Source of the DNA: CAVOGJ01 sp963695405
GTDB lineage: Bacteria; Planctomycetota; Planctomycetia; Pirellulales; Pirellulaceae
Direction of reading: 5' to 3'
Length of the DNA stretch: 64,000 nt
NCBI GenBank assembly: GCA_963695405.1
Contig: CAVOGJ010000006.1
Span: forward strand, 62,001 to 126,000
The notes under the pieces are model-generated. The model did no database searches, was not told the DNA's origin, and saw only the letters and a list, made by a program, of their open reading frames with translations. How positions within the stretch are numbered: the stretch's first letter is position 1; each line of letters starts with the position of its first letter. Position numbers and translations under genes: made by a program. Shown here in pieces: positions 1 to 10,291 of this stretch.

Positions 1-1
1 A

Positions 2-130
2 GAAGTTCCTTCGACACATGAAGCGATCCGTTCGCAAAGCACTCCTTTTGTCGGATATGGCGAATGCCGTCTTGCAGGCATAGGTGTAGATGTGTACACT
101 CTTCAGTCCCGCGAGCCGGACTGGCGGTGA
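2..130 (+). CDS. C-terminal fragment of an unidentified upstream protein (partial)
   Basis: The frame is open from the window edge and reads 42 residues to a TGA at 128-130. It ends with ...LQSREPDWR. No domain is recognisable in so short a piece, and the 5' part lies outside the window. It is in the same frame as the next gene, which begins 21 nt downstream, so it could instead be an upstream part of that gene cut off by a stop. Whether it is really coding is uncertain. Confidence 0.3.
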   Translation, partial: EVPSTHEAIRSQSTPFVGYGECRLAGIGVDVYTLQSREPDWR

Positions 131-151
131 AAAGTCTCGCTGCACGGCTTC

Positions 152-1835
152 ATGGTTGAGGACGTCCAAGCGGCGTCCCGTGTTCTTTTGGATGGGAGAT
201 TTGTCATGACTGTAGACAGGCAATCACAAGAGCTCGACACGATCACGGCCATCGTTGTGGATCGGGGTGTCGTACGAGTGTTGCATCCGCTCAGTCGCGT
301 TGACGCGGTGGCCTTGCAAACATGCGCGGCCGAAGACCCAGCAAATTGGAATGACATCGTTTCCGTCTGGCCAAGACACCGATGGTGCACCGAAGTGATG
401 GAATTTGCCGATGCGCTCCCTGTTCGCGAAACAGACCCGGACACGGTCTGCAATATTCTAGCAGATAGCGAAGCGTGGATCATTCTTGACCTGAGCACAA
501 AGCGACTGCTGACGAATGAGAGCTATTCGCGAGCAGTTTCGACTTTGTCGTCCGGCGATCTCGAAGCGGCGGAATGGGTCAGAATTAATTTACCTCCGTG
601 GTGGGAGTCCTTGTCATTCGCGGATTTTCTTGATCTGGGGAAAGCCCGTCTGATGCCTATCGACAAACCAGATCCTCGCCGAGACGTACTCTGGGGTTCG
701 GCCCTGACGTCTTTTGTGGCGGAAGAAATGATTCGAAATATCCGCGCTGGCAAGAAATGGATTGGGAAAGATTGGGATGGAAACGACTGCGGAAATTACG
801 AACTCACTGTGGATATTCACCGGAAGTGGCTGATGACGCCCAGGCCAGAACTCAACGGCGGAATTCCAAGAGACTGTCTGTACGGCGGACACCATTGGGC
901 TGAGCGGCCTGGCGGATTCTCAGAGTTACCGGGTAATGAACGGCGAAGAATCGATTCCTGTGCCGGAGGAGATGGCATCTTTCGAGACTGCGCCATTCGG
1001 GCGGCACGAGATCATTTTCTACTTCGAAGGCTGCCGCGCAACGATCAACGCCGGTTGGCTGTGGTTGCTTGCGGACCGGAGCCGAATCGTCAATCCAGCG
1101 GTCACGCAGGGACTCTGCTCGGCCATAAAAAAAGCATTGCAAGCTTGGATGGACACCAAGCACGAAGATGGCCCAACTCCCCGCGAAGTCATCCGCTGTG
1201 AGCGGCAACGCATTCCCCTGATCGAGAGAGACGGTGGGCATCTGCTCGATTGTGACTGTCCGATTTGTCAGATGCTGGCTGAAGGTACATTTGGACCCGC
1301 CTTCATTTGCTACGACGGACACCAATTAGAGATCGACAATGAGTTCGCCTTTTCCCTCTGCGAGACTCGTGAAGAATGGGAAATTCAGCAGCAAGAGTGG
1401 GCATGCATTAATCTGAGAATCGACGCACAAGTGAAAGCCGATGAGTGTCGGCTGCGTAATGATGAGGATTCAACGGAAAACGATTTCCCAAGTCCTACCT
1501 GGTTGAAAGGGTGGCAAGCGGAGGAGGGTACGCCCGGCGATACGACAGGGCACCTGTCGCTGGCGTTTTCGCTTGCCGAAATGGTTGGCGAGCTGCGGCA
1601 AAACGAAGTTCCGCAAATCGATATCGACGCTCTCAACACGGCCTTTCGCAATTTTCGGACGAGTAGCATGCGGCAAGAGTGTGAGGATGCGGCCCAAACG
1701 TTAAAACAGATCTTGGAGTCGCTCGCCACGAAATACGAATATCTCATCAGCTGCAGTGCGGACTTGCAGAGTCGGATTGATGAACAACTCCGGGCCAGCG
1801 TGACTGGCAGTGTCGATCGGGATATTTCTAACTAA
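152..1835 (+). CDS. Conserved hypothetical protein with a DCDCPICQ motif, frameshifted
   Basis: Two overlapping open frames (152-1201 and 936-1835) make sense only as one protein of about 560 residues. The first is protein-like up to roughly the stretch TPRPELNGGIPRDCLYGGHH, then turns into low-quality sequence. The second picks up from SQSYRVMNGEE onward. The change of frame lies at about 895-925 and needs one base removed or two added. The C-terminal half carries a cysteine cluster, DCDCPICQ, followed by an F..CYDGHQLEIDNEFAF.L stretch, an arrangement I associate with an uncharacterised planctomycete family. A metal-binding role for the cysteines is a guess. No signal peptide or membrane segment is visible. 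The gene sits just before a Y1 transposase. The start at 152 is the first ATG in the frame and has no clear Shine-Dalgarno site. Confidence 0.6.
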
Positions 1836-2005
1836 CGAATCACTGCTGGAGATGAATGTGAGTCGCCATTGCAGATGCGGACCTAAATTTTCTCAGAGCA
1901 CCAATTCAGCGGTTGCTTTGAATTGCACTGCATGGCCGCGGCCCGACGACAAAGTGTTCCATTGTGCAACGACTATCTGCGTCGCTTGGAAAAGGAGACA
2001 TGCCG

Positions 2006-3040
2006 ATGCCCCGCGTACCCCGCCGTGAAGAATTCAGTCCGCTGGAAGTCTCTGTGGTGCATTGCACGAATCGCTGTGTTCGCCAAGCCTTCCTATGCGG
2101 CTTCGACTCGGCTACCGGAAGGGATTACGGTCATCGCAAGGGATGGATCGAGGAACGCTTGGAGTTTCTTGCCCTCTGGTTTGCCATGGATGTTTTAGGG
2201 TACGCGATCTTGGATAACCATTTTCACCTTATTCTTCGCAACCGTCCCGATATTGTGAGCGAGTGGAGCGACAAACAAGTCGCACGTCGGTGGTTAATGC
2301 TCTGCCCCAGGAAGAAGAGCAAGTCGCCCATTCCTGCTGAGCCGACCGAGGAGGAAATCAAAGCACTGATTCGGGACAAAAGAAAACTACGGGAGATTCG
2401 CAATCGACTGAGCGACGTGAGTTGGTTTATGAAGATGTTGGATGAAAAGATTGCCCGCCTTGCAAATGAGGAAGAAGGTATCACCGGTCGATTTTGGAAT
2501 GGTCGATTCCATATGACACGGCTTTGCGACACTGTGGCGATCCTGGCATGTTTGATGTATGTGGACCTGAACGTTGTGCGGGCAGGGATTGCTAAGACGC
2601 CCGAAACAAGCCGCCACACGTCGGCCAATCGTCGAATCGACCGGTTCCGCCGAGGCGCGGCGGTTGAGAAGGATTGGCTTTCACCCCTCGAGCTTTGCGA
2701 ATCTCGATCGCCCGGTCCGATGATATGTCGCAGCGGACGGCGCTGCAGCGATAAAGGTGTTTTGCCAATGTCGTTGCCGGACTACTTGATGCTTCTCGAT
2801 TGGACTGGACGACAGCGGCGTGCCAACAAGACGGGGAGTATCCCCTCTGATCTGGAGCCGATTCTAAAGCGGCTCGGGCTCGCGCCGTGTGCCTGGATTT
2901 CGCTGACGATGTCATTCGACAAGCTATTCTATCGAGTCGCGGGTAGTTGCCAGACGGTGGCAATGGAGGCACAGCAGAAGAGGGGGCGCCGTTGGTATAA
3001 AGCCCCAGGAAGCCACTTGCTTTCCACTTCAGCTGCCTAA
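2006..3040 (+). CDS. REP-associated Y1 tyrosine transposase (RAYT/IS200-like)
   Basis: A 344-residue HUH-type single-strand nuclease. The HUH pair is His72 and His74 in NHFHLILRN. The likely nucleophile tyrosine is in the MYVDLNVVRAGI segment, the usual form of this family's YVDLNPVRA motif. These enzymes cut and join single-stranded DNA at hairpin repeats and are usually domesticated, single-copy genes that mobilise or maintain REP sequences. The family lacks terminal inverted repeats, and none is seen here. AAGGAG at 1992-1997 lies 8 nt before the ATG at 2006, so I prefer this start to the ATG at 2000 or the one at 1964. The C-terminal 130 residues (LPDYLMLLDWTGRQ region) match the longer planctomycete form. 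A dense repeat array begins 380 bp downstream and supports the RAYT assignment. Confidence 0.85.
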   Translation: MPRVPRREEFSPLEVSVVHCTNRCVRQAFLCGFDSATGRDYGHRKGWIEERLEFLALWFAMDVLGYAILDNHFHLILRNRPDIVSEWSDKQVARRWLMLCPRKKSKSPIPAEPTEEEIKALIRDKRKLREIRNRLSDVSWFMKMLDEKIARLANEEEGITGRFWNGRFHMTRLCDTVAILACLMYVDLNVVRAGIAKTPETSRHTSANRRIDRFRRGAAVEKDWLSPLELCESRSPGPMICRSGRRCSDKGVLPMSLPDYLMLLDWTGRQRRANKTGSIPSDLEPILKRLGLAPCAWISLTMSFDKLFYRVAGSCQTVAMEAQQKRGRRWYKAPGSHLLSTSAA

Positions 3041-4236
3041 ACAGGCTGCACTGCGGCACTCGACCATTCGAACGATTGTGAGAGCGTTGCGCTGAGGCGC
3101 GGTATGGAGTGAGCCGCTTAGGTCGCGAAGCGTTCTGGTTTTGCTCGCGTTACTCACCATTCTCTGCCTATCGGCACCAATGGCGGCGAGACTCTTCAGC
3201 CGAGCCATATGCATGCGGCGTTTTGTATCAAGTAAAATGGGAATTCAGGCGTTGCCTGATTTCTTGCGTCGAACGATCGACCTTGCAAGGTCTTGCGAGA
3301 TATCCTGTGGTTAATTTGGTTGGTTAGCGATGCGCCATGGAACACGTATCTTGAACTGGTACTCTTGCCATTTGCGCAATTGGTTTTTCAGCAATTTATT
3401 TGGTGCCCAATTGCCGAATGGGTATCTGCCCCCGTCTACCCGTCCCATGGGTGCCTCCCGTCTACCCCATGCCCCATGGGTGCCTGTCCCCGTCTACCCG
3501 TCTACCCGCTACCGTCCCCGTCTAACACCCGCTGATAGCGCCTATCCCCTTCTATCCCCTGTCCCCTTCTATCGCCCCCCCTGATAGCGCCTGTCCCCTT
3601 CTATCTGTCCCTTCTATCGCCCCCCCTGATAGCGCCTGTCCCCTTCTACCCTTCTATCGCCCCCCCTGATCATGCCCCTGTCCCCTTCTATCCTATGCGC
3701 CTGTCCCCTTCTATCTGTCCCCTTCTAACGCCCTTCTGGCGTGATCCTTGTCAGAATCGCGCAGCGGGTCCTGACGGCATGAAGGCGGGCAAGATCGCCG
3801 CTCCATCATTCTGCTAGATTCCCCAGAGGTGGAGCATCAGGACATGCGCAACCAGGCTGGAGACTCCTGCTAAGGTGAAGACCGCATGTTCCTTTGCGTT
3901 TCTGGACCGAGTTTGCCACGTCTCCGAGGCCGTTTTGGCGAAGGCAGACCACGAGCCAATCGCCGCGGGATACTTGCCGACTGCTTACAGTCACGACAAT
4001 CATGACGCAGATCGGCTTTTCCAGTGAAAAATGCAGGCGAGCACCGGTCGAACCGAGCTCGTGCCGCGGACGATTGGCGTTCCACGGGGCTATAGTTGGG
4101 GTGGCAACTTTCTCCCGGTGAAGACTGATGGGCATGATTTTGGTCAACAGGCAGGCCGCAATTGGGGTAGGGGAACGCCCGGGCACTGAGGTATGGTCGT
4201 GTTGCGCCCTATACCCTGGAAGTGATGTCGTAGTGT
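3041..4236. other. Non-coding stretch with the repeat array and a possible short ORF
   Basis: About 1.2 kb with no convincing gene. 3041-3420 shows nothing recognisable. 3421-3735 is the C-rich repeat array listed separately. In 3736-4236 the only suggestive piece is a 52-codon frame at 4031-4189 whose translation is Gly/Trp-rich (PRGYSWGGNFLPVKTDG). It starts right after an in-frame TGA and has no ribosome binding site, so it could be a gene remnant. I do not call it as a gene. Confidence 0.5.
3421..3735. repeat. REP/REPIN-like array of CCTGTCCCCTTCTATC units
   Basis: A direct array of imperfect 39-49 bp units. Each core begins with GATAG (3534, 3583, 3628) and runs through CGCCTGTCCCCTT to CTATC, so the ends can pair as GATAG/CTATC around the C-rich loop. 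The 5' part (3421-3530) holds a diverged version with GGGTGCCTGTCCCCGTCTAC. A lone related copy occurs at 6225-6245. The strand is strongly C-rich. The position next to a RAYT-type transposase fits REP sequences acted on by that enzyme. There are no unique spacers of constant length, so it is not a CRISPR array. Confidence 0.7.
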
Positions 4237-4266
4237 GTGAGTCTTCTTTGCCAGGTGGTGAGGCGC

Positions 4267-4869
4267 ATGCATTCACATCTCAGGCGGACCCTCTGCCAGC
4301 CGTCCGCCGCAGCAAGGGCTGACATTTTGTCCCAGACGCTTGGTCTTCAAGAAATTTGTCGTCATGGGCCGTTTACGCTGTTCCATGCCTGGCCGCATCC
4401 GGACGAGTTGACGCGTCGATCGATCATCGATTTTTGGGCGGCTAATGACGCGCTGCCCGCGGGCGATCCGGAGTTGGGTGAGCGACGCGCCCGGCAGGTG
4501 GTCGTGATCGCGCGGGAGCACGAGACAAACAAGATTGCCGGCGTGAGTACCGCGGTTGCGACTCCCGTCGAATCGCTGGGGTTTCCTTGCTTTTACTATC
4601 GTACATTTGTGGCTCCAGAACAACGCGCCTCGTGGGTGCTCTCGAAGGCGATTTTCTTGAATTCCTACCGACTGTTGAATGAGCGATTTCAGCAGGGATG
4701 CGACGCCGACGTCTTGGGGCTATTGATTGAAGTTCAAAATGAGAGTCTGCAACGGCACTTGAAATACGCCGTCTGGGCACTCGATGGCATGAACGTTGTC
4801 TACATTGGCAAGAACTCCAAGGGCATCCACCGCCGTGTCTGGTACTTCGAAGGAGCGGAAGTCCCCTAA
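4267..4869 (+). CDS. GNAT-like hypothetical protein
   Basis: A soluble protein of about 200 residues without signal peptide or membrane segments. The strand-turn pattern KIAGVSTA, CFYYRTFVAPEQRASWVLSKA and LGLLIEVQNESL resembles the middle of a GNAT acetyltransferase fold, where an acidic or neutral strand is followed by a beta-bulge and helix. The classical acetyl-CoA loop (Q/RxxGxG/A) is not obvious, so activity is unproven and the assignment rests on shape only. I chose the ATG at 4267; a GTG at 4237 would add ten residues. Neither has a strong ribosome binding site. It stands alone, about 60 bp before a secreted LEPR-XLL-type protein. Confidence 0.6.
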   Translation: MHSHLRRTLCQPSAAARADILSQTLGLQEICRHGPFTLFHAWPHPDELTRRSIIDFWAANDALPAGDPELGERRARQVVVIAREHETNKIAGVSTAVATPVESLGFPCFYYRTFVAPEQRASWVLSKAIFLNSYRLLNERFQQGCDADVLGLLIEVQNESLQRHLKYAVWALDGMNVVYIGKNSKGIHRRVWYFEGAEVP

Positions 4870-4929
4870 CTCGTTCCTGTGATGGAGCATCACGGGTCAA
4901 GCACGAAACATCAACGAGGAGTCTGATTC

Positions 4930-6018
4930 ATGGATGGACGACTAATTTTTTCCAAACTATCTGGCCAGCTCAAACCGTCACGGGAGTTGCAGACGCATTG
5001 TGAGCGACTTGAACAACGGCGGATGCTCACCGGAAACGTCACTGCGAACATCTCGTCCGCCGGTGATTTGATTGTCAACGGTGATAATGCTGGCAACGAG
5101 ATTTCGGTCGAGATCGCTGCGGATGGTACGGTGAGTATCGTCGGCGATGCGGGAACGACGGTCGATGCGGGGAATTTAGCGAGTGAAAAACTCCGACGGG
5201 GCATGCGCATTAATCTGCGAGGTGGTGACGACGTGCTTACCATTTCCGGCGTCGACGCGGATTTGCCCATCCGGGACATGCGGCTTAACAGTGGCTCGGG
5301 ACACGATCAGGTGCTGATCGATCAACTGCGGGGTATTGAGCGTGACATGAACATCAATGCAGGTTCCGGTGACGACTTTGTCACCGTCGAATACAGCGGC
5401 GTCGGCAGGAACCTGACGGTCGCCGGCTCGTCAGGAACAAACGAAATTCGTGTGAACGAAACGGAAGTGGGGACGCTTGAACGAGCCGCGTTGAAAATTT
5501 CAACCAGCAGTGGCGACGATCGGGTGTTTCTCGATGACAGTTCCGTCTACGGCGATGTGAATGTAAGAACGGGCGGCGGGAACGACCGAATCGATATGCG
5601 TGCGATGCTGGCCTCGGAAGGGGGCAAGTTGAGTGTTCTTAGCGGCAGTGGCAACGACGAGGTCTACTTGACCGACTCGGGTTCCTACACGCCGTTGGGG
5701 TCCGACAAATACGGTTCGGTTTCGCTAAACACGTCCAGTGGTGATGACGTAGTCCAAGTCCTGCGGATGGAAGGCAAGGAACTGGCGGTCAACACGGGAA
5801 GTGGTGGAGATCAGTTGACCATCACGAATTCCCAGTTGGACATGCTGGACGTGAAGGCTGGCAGTGGCGACGATTTCATCGGTTTTGGACCTCAGAGTGA
5901 GGTCAACCTGAGCCCATTTCGCATCAACGGCGGAGGCGGAATCGATGAGGTCAAGGATCTCGATGACGTCATCTCGTCACAGCCGGCTGAGCTGACAAGT
6001 ATTGAGAGTCTTACCTGA
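4930..6018 (+). CDS. LEPR-XLL-type secreted Gly/Asp-rich repeat protein
   Basis: A 362-residue protein. Residues 22-36 read about THCERLEQRRMLTG, the planctomycete LEPR-XLL (LEPRRMLS-like) N-terminal signature found on exported surface proteins. The rest is a chain of short beta-type repeats of the form SGSGDDxVxx/GGGNDRI, with ten or more GD or ND pairs. This resembles hemolysin-type calcium-binding repeats or a polymorphic beta-solenoid. Repeats recur about every 25-35 residues from 100 to 340. A calcium-stabilised extracellular beta-helix is likely, but the substrate or partner is unknown. The start is supported by GAGGAG 9 nt upstream of the ATG. No catalytic motif is seen. Confidence 0.8.
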   Translation: MDGRLIFSKLSGQLKPSRELQTHCERLEQRRMLTGNVTANISSAGDLIVNGDNAGNEISVEIAADGTVSIVGDAGTTVDAGNLASEKLRRGMRINLRGGDDVLTISGVDADLPIRDMRLNSGSGHDQVLIDQLRGIERDMNINAGSGDDFVTVEYSGVGRNLTVAGSSGTNEIRVNETEVGTLERAALKISTSSGDDRVFLDDSSVYGDVNVRTGGGNDRIDMRAMLASEGGKLSVLSGSGNDEVYLTDSGSYTPLGSDKYGSVSLNTSSGDDVVQVLRMEGKELAVNTGSGGDQLTITNSQLDMLDVKAGSGDDFIGFGPQSEVNLSPFRINGGGGIDEVKDLDDVISSQPAELTSIESLT

Positions 6019-6566
6019 TCGAGATATGCAGAGAAGATCAAAAGAAGATCAGACAAAAGTAGATCAGACACCCAAGTTTTCGGATGATTCCAGTTGTGAC
6101 TGACGGTGAGTTCGGTGTTGCCCGGATTTCAGGGGGCTTCCATATGGGTGCCGTGTGCTTCGGCCTTGTGGGGCCAGAATTCTGGCGAAGAGTAAGCAGA
6201 CGAGACGTCGCGTGTACCTTTTATGGGTGCCTATCCCCGTCTACTGTCCAAGCTGGCGCTGCGACTCAACGCACCTCAAAAGAGCCTCCTGGAGGAAGAC
6301 TGGGTACCGCCGCCGGTGAGTCGAGGATCATGAATGGCGAGTGGTCGATGCCACGCCTTCGCCATGATCAAAAATGATGAAGGGGCCGACCCCAGTCGAA
6401 CTTCCCAGGTACAATACAACTAGATGGCAGCGGGTGCCATCTCCGGAAAGACCACATCGCAACAAGCAGCGACGCGTCTCGCGAATCGGCGTTTGCGCAT
6501 GAACAAAGTACGAAAGTATGCTGGTGTCGAGCGACTTACTGGCAATATCAAATCCCTCTGTGGGTA
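6019..6566. other. Intergenic region with a REP-like copy and a hairpin
   Basis: No supported gene. 6030-6070 has short direct repeats of AAGATCAGAC type. 6225-6245 (ATGGGTGCCTATCCCCGTCTAC-like) is a single relative of the array at 3421-3735. 6422-6442 is a perfect 8-bp hairpin (AGATGGCA, 5-nt loop, TGCCATCT). An open stretch of 97 codons at 6084-6377 crosses the REP-like copy and looks accidental. Confidence 0.5.
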
Positions 6567-6806
6567 TTGATCTTTCTGTTTCTTCTGGTGTTGTTGATGG
6601 CAGGAACATCGCTTGGTTTGGCTGCGTACAATTCCAGTCGAAACGGTCAGCCGATTCGCTGGCGGACGACTGCTTTCGCCTTCATTCTGGCCGCATTGAT
6701 TTACACCATTCTCGACTATGACATGATGATGCGGGGATTCATTCAAGTCGATCATAGCAGTCTCGTTTCGCTGATTGACGAGATGAAAGAGGCGTTAAAA
6801 CACTAA
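6567..6806 (+). CDS. Small two-helix membrane protein
   Basis: A 79-residue frame beginning at TTG 6567. Two hydrophobic helices are visible (about residues 1-20 and 33-49), followed by a soluble tail, DYDMMMRGFIQVDHSSLVSLIDEMKEALKH. The second helix and tail have normal protein composition, so I think the gene is real. The start is doubtful: the frame stays open upstream to 6420 (through QYQIPLWV) but has no ATG or GTG, and no ribosome binding site precedes the TTG. It may therefore be a 5'-damaged gene. No family is recognised. Confidence 0.5.
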   Translation: MIFLFLLVLLMAGTSLGLAAYNSSRNGQPIRWRTTAFAFILAALIYTILDYDMMMRGFIQVDHSSLVSLIDEMKEALKH

Positions 6807-6862
6807 CGGCAAGGCTGTGAAATCAATCGCTCGTCCAGTGACATTCATAAATGCGATCGGGA

Positions 6863-7105
6863 TCAGGATTGACGACCGACCATCCGATCAAAAAGCCATA
6901 CGGATGCCCAGGGCGGGCCATCTGGTAGTGGAAGATGACCCAGAAGATTGTGCTGACGACACAATTTTCGTGTTACTTCGTAACCGTGTTGCGCAAGCGC
7001 GTTGATCTCGGCGGCCGAAAAACGGTCCAAGTCGGTTCGGATCGACTGCACTTCAGTCTGAACGACGGCATTTAGCGCCGTCGGGTCCTCCTGCAAGTCA
7101 ACGTG
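6863..7105 (-). pseudogene. Remnant of a patatin-like phospholipase (C-terminal end)
   Basis: On the minus strand a 77-residue stretch reads ...EVQSIRTDLDRFSAAEINALAQHGYEVTRK..., which resembles the C-terminal region of bacterial patatin-like proteins, where RTDLD.FS..E...L...GY is common. A stop at 7106-7108 cuts it off on the upstream side and no nucleophile elbow (GxSxG) or oxyanion motif is present, so only the tail remains. Beyond this I see no matching sequence up to 7900. The family call rests on recall of the motif only. Confidence 0.5.
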
Positions 7106-7898
7106 TCAAGGGGTTGATTTGTTTCGACATGGATCGTCTTCCGTCATCAAATCATGACATCAGGGGATTCTCTGAATACCAAGCTATGGGAGGATCGGAG
7201 CGCCACTGGCGACTTGGTTGATGAGCAGTTCGGTTTAGAAACGCAGAGGCACAGAGACACGGAGCTTCCAGTATCAGGGACAGTCTGGACACGGCGGCAT
7301 TATCCCTCTGAGTCCTCTGCGTCTCAGTGTTTCCTTCGTAAGTCTGTCAGGTCAGACATCGCCGAAAAAGAAGGGCGTCGTCGTCTTCCCCCGAGAAAGT
7401 CAACGTTGTTTACGGGTGGACCAGAGCGCCCCGACACCGCGAGCAATCCTGTCCGTCGCGGCACGCGAGACTAGGCCAACTCCCGCCAACAATGAAAAGA
7501 GCGAAATGAGCTATTGAGTGAGCCGGAAGTCGCTGTAAAACCTGCAAAACAGGGTCACCGAAAACAGGGTCTGACGTGAATGGCACCAATAGCATGACGT
7601 GGGTTGTGTTTGGCATCGAGTCGCTCGGCCGAGCCGTATGGGGCGATGGTATCGCCAGGTCTCAGCACGAACGACACGACGGACGAAGGGCAAGCGACGA
7701 CTGCCTTTTGGTCGTTCTTGGAAATGAAGGGAGTGCTGCAACTGGTGCGTGTCCGCACGCTTTCGGCACGAATCCCGATCGACACTCTATTGTTACGCGC
7801 TCCGCTTTATTCCCCGTTGTTGAATTGTTGACGTACACGGTTTCGCTTCGAACACGAAACCATTCCGCTCAGCCAAGTCATAACCTTTGTGCGCCCAT
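7106..7898. other. Intergenic region, mostly empty
   Basis: Almost 800 bp between the patatin remnant and the 3' end of the sulfatase. The only structured feature is the inverted repeat at 7238-7334, listed separately. Short open frames on both strands from 7410 to 7898 overlap each other and have no recognisable protein character or ribosome binding site. Confidence 0.5.
7238..7334. repeat. Imperfect inverted repeat of the CGCAGAGG/CACAGAG type
   Basis: The left arm 7238-7264 (GAAACGCAGAGGCACAGAG...) pairs imperfectly with the right arm 7303-7334, whose complement begins GGAAACACTGAGACGCAGAGG. About 38 nt of loop separates them. A second, shorter and more perfect member lies at 13147-13196. 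This looks like a dispersed hairpin or MITE-like repeat of the kind scattered through planctomycete intergenic DNA. Its function is unknown. Confidence 0.6.
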
Positions 7899-10291
7899 CT
7901 ACTTCAATGTGATGACTACCTTGTCGATCTTACCGGTAAACTTGCTGGTTTCCTCGGTGTACTCCGGCGAAACCGATGTCTCGCGGTCGATGCCGATATT
8001 GGCCGTCTCATCCGCGGACCAAATGCCGAGCTGCGTCTTTTCGACTCGGCCCGAGCCAACGGCCTTGTCGTTGACATAGAGTGTGGCCGTGCCGCCCCCG
8101 CCGAGTTTTGGCTGGCCGTCATACGCGAAGTCCAATTTTACGGTTGCTGGACCCGAGGGAAGCGTTGTGTCGGATCGTATCTGATAGCTATTGAGTCCCA
8201 GATAGTTGTACATATAAATCGGCTTGCCATCCTTGACGTAGAAGCTCCAGCCGCCAAAGCGGCCGGCCTGGCTGACGATCACTCCGTTGGTCTTTGCGCC
8301 CTCCGCTTCGATCTTGGCGACGATGTCAAACGAAGCATTCTTCGTATTGATAAAGTCGTTCTCTGGCAGGAAACCCAGACCTGCGTAAGCGGTCAGCGTC
8401 TTGCGCCCCGCCATGATGTCTGGGCGACCGGCCAGCAATGAATTCACGCGTTCGACCGTGCGATCGTCGATGGGCAGCACCTTGTATTTTACGGCCTCGG
8501 CGAGGAAGACCTCCTGCAGCTCTTTCAATTTGTCAGGGTACTTGGCCGACAGGTCGACCGACATGCTGAAGTCCTCAGCCACGTGATAAAGTTCCCACAC
8601 GTCTTCCGTCAAAGGATGGCGGGGTGTCGCTTCCCACGGCGCTCGATGAATCGTGCCGGCGAACCATCCGTCGTAATAAAGCCCCCGGTTGCCGAAGATC
8701 TCGAAGTATTGGACCAGATGCCTGTCGGCCGCCTGGGGATGATCGAACGTGTACACCATGCTTACGCCTTCCATCGGCCGCTGCCCGATGCCATTGACGA
8801 TCCGCGGCTGCGGTAATCCGACCGCTTCCAGGATAGTGGGCGCGATATCGATGACGTGGTGCCACTGCTGTCGCAGGCCGTTCTTGGCCTTGATCCGCGC
8901 GGGCCAGTGGATCACCATCCCCTGACGAGTTCCCCCGTAGTTTGACGGAATCTGCTTGGTCCAAGTGAACGGTGAATCGAAGCAAACGGCCCAGCCCGCG
9001 GCCATGTGGGGGTAGGTGCTGGGACTGCCCCACTCGTCAAGGTGTTGGAGCATGTCTTCGACCTGTTCCTTCACGCCGTTGAAGTAGGTCATCTCGTTGT
9101 ACATGCCGTTCATGCCACCTTCGGCGCTGGTGCCGTTATCGCCAGCGATGAAGATGATCAGGGTGTTGTCGAGTTCTCCCAGATTCCTCAATGGCGTCGA
9201 TGAAGCGGCCGATCTCGGTGTCCGTCATGTCGAGGTACGCGGCGAAGACTTCCGCCTGATGCGCGAACAGTTTCTGCTCGTCGGGAGATAGCTCGGACCA
9301 GTCTTTGATGTCCTGCGGCTTCGCAGCCAGCTGCGTGTCTTGCCGGAATCACGCCCAGCCGCTTCTGATTCTCGAAGATCTGTTTCCGAATCACGTCCCA
9401 GCCGGCATCGAACTGACCTTTGTGTTTCCGGATATAAGACTTGGGGACGTGGTGCGGCGCGTGAGTCGCTCCCGGGACGAAGTAGGCAAAAAAAGGCTTC
9501 TCGGGCGTGAGTGATTGCTGGGCACGGATCCAGTTAATGGCCTGCGTCGTCATATCGTTCATGAAGTGATAATTCGGATCGCCCTTGGTCGGGTTGTCCA
9601 CAGGCGTGACGCCGTCGTAGATCGCGGGTGACCATTGATTGGTTTCGCCCCCCAGGAAGCCATAAAATTTGTCGAAGCCGCTGAGCGTCGGCCAGCGCGT
9701 CAGCGGGCCGGACGGGCTAATTTCCCAGGCGGCGACTTCATGGCACTTCCCAAAATGGGCCGTGCTGTAACCATTCAGTCGCAAGATCTCTGGAAGTTTG
9801 GCGCAGTCCGCGGGCAAAATGCCCGTGTTGCCGGGAAATCCCGTGGCGGTTTCCGTGATGCTGCCCATGTTGACACTGTGGTGATTCCGGCCGGTCAGCA
9901 AGGCTTGACGAGTCGGCGAGCAAAGGGCGGTCGAATGGAATTGGTTGAATCTCAAGCCTCCGCGCGCCAAACGATCAAAGGTGGGCGTTGGCACGACGCC
10001 GCCAAAGGCGCTCGTGCCTCCAAAACCCAGGTCATCGATCATGACGATCACGACATTCGGAGCATCCTGCGGCGCCTTGACCTCGAAAAACGGTGGTGCC
10101 TTGACGTCCCGCACATCCAGCGTGGTGATCGGTTTGTTGTAGGGAGCTTGAAGCGGCAGGACTCTGCGGTCGATCGGCATGCTGTCGAGATCGACAAACG
10201 TCTGACCGTACGTGGCATGGAACCCAAGGCACGCGAGGAAACATGTGGTAACCGCTGTTCTTGTCCAAGCCGGGGTATGCGCCATGATCAT
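7899..10291 (-). CDS. Secreted arylsulfatase (formylglycine-dependent), with two frame breaks
   Basis: A sulfatase of about 797 residues that hydrolyses sulfate esters, probably of algal or other sulfated polysaccharides or small aryl sulfates, in the periplasm or outside the cell. A signal peptide is present (TCFLACLGFHATYG). The N-terminal catalytic part has the metal-binding IDD (Asp86/87) and the active-site motif CSPTRQALLTGR with Cys124, which must be converted to formylglycine. THAPHHVPKSYI follows. The C-terminal half carries IFIAGDNGTSAEGG and a beta-rich end (GTATLYVNDKAVG). Two single extra bases at about 9340 and 9183 break the frame; removing both restores VIPADTQLAAKPQ and AIEELGELDNT. 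Two ATGs (10291 and 10285) lie 4 and 10 nt after AAGGA. A sulfatase maturase is not in the window. Confidence 0.85.

Noticed and set aside
3421..3735. CRISPR array
   Set aside because: Units vary from 39 to 49 bp, there are no unique spacers of uniform length and no cas genes nearby.
6084..6377. Plus-strand gene of 97 codons
   Set aside because: It runs across a REP-like copy and has no protein character.
7576..8079. Plus-strand gene overlapping the sulfatase's 3' end
   Set aside because: Antisense shadow of the sulfatase C-terminus with no domain or ribosome binding site.
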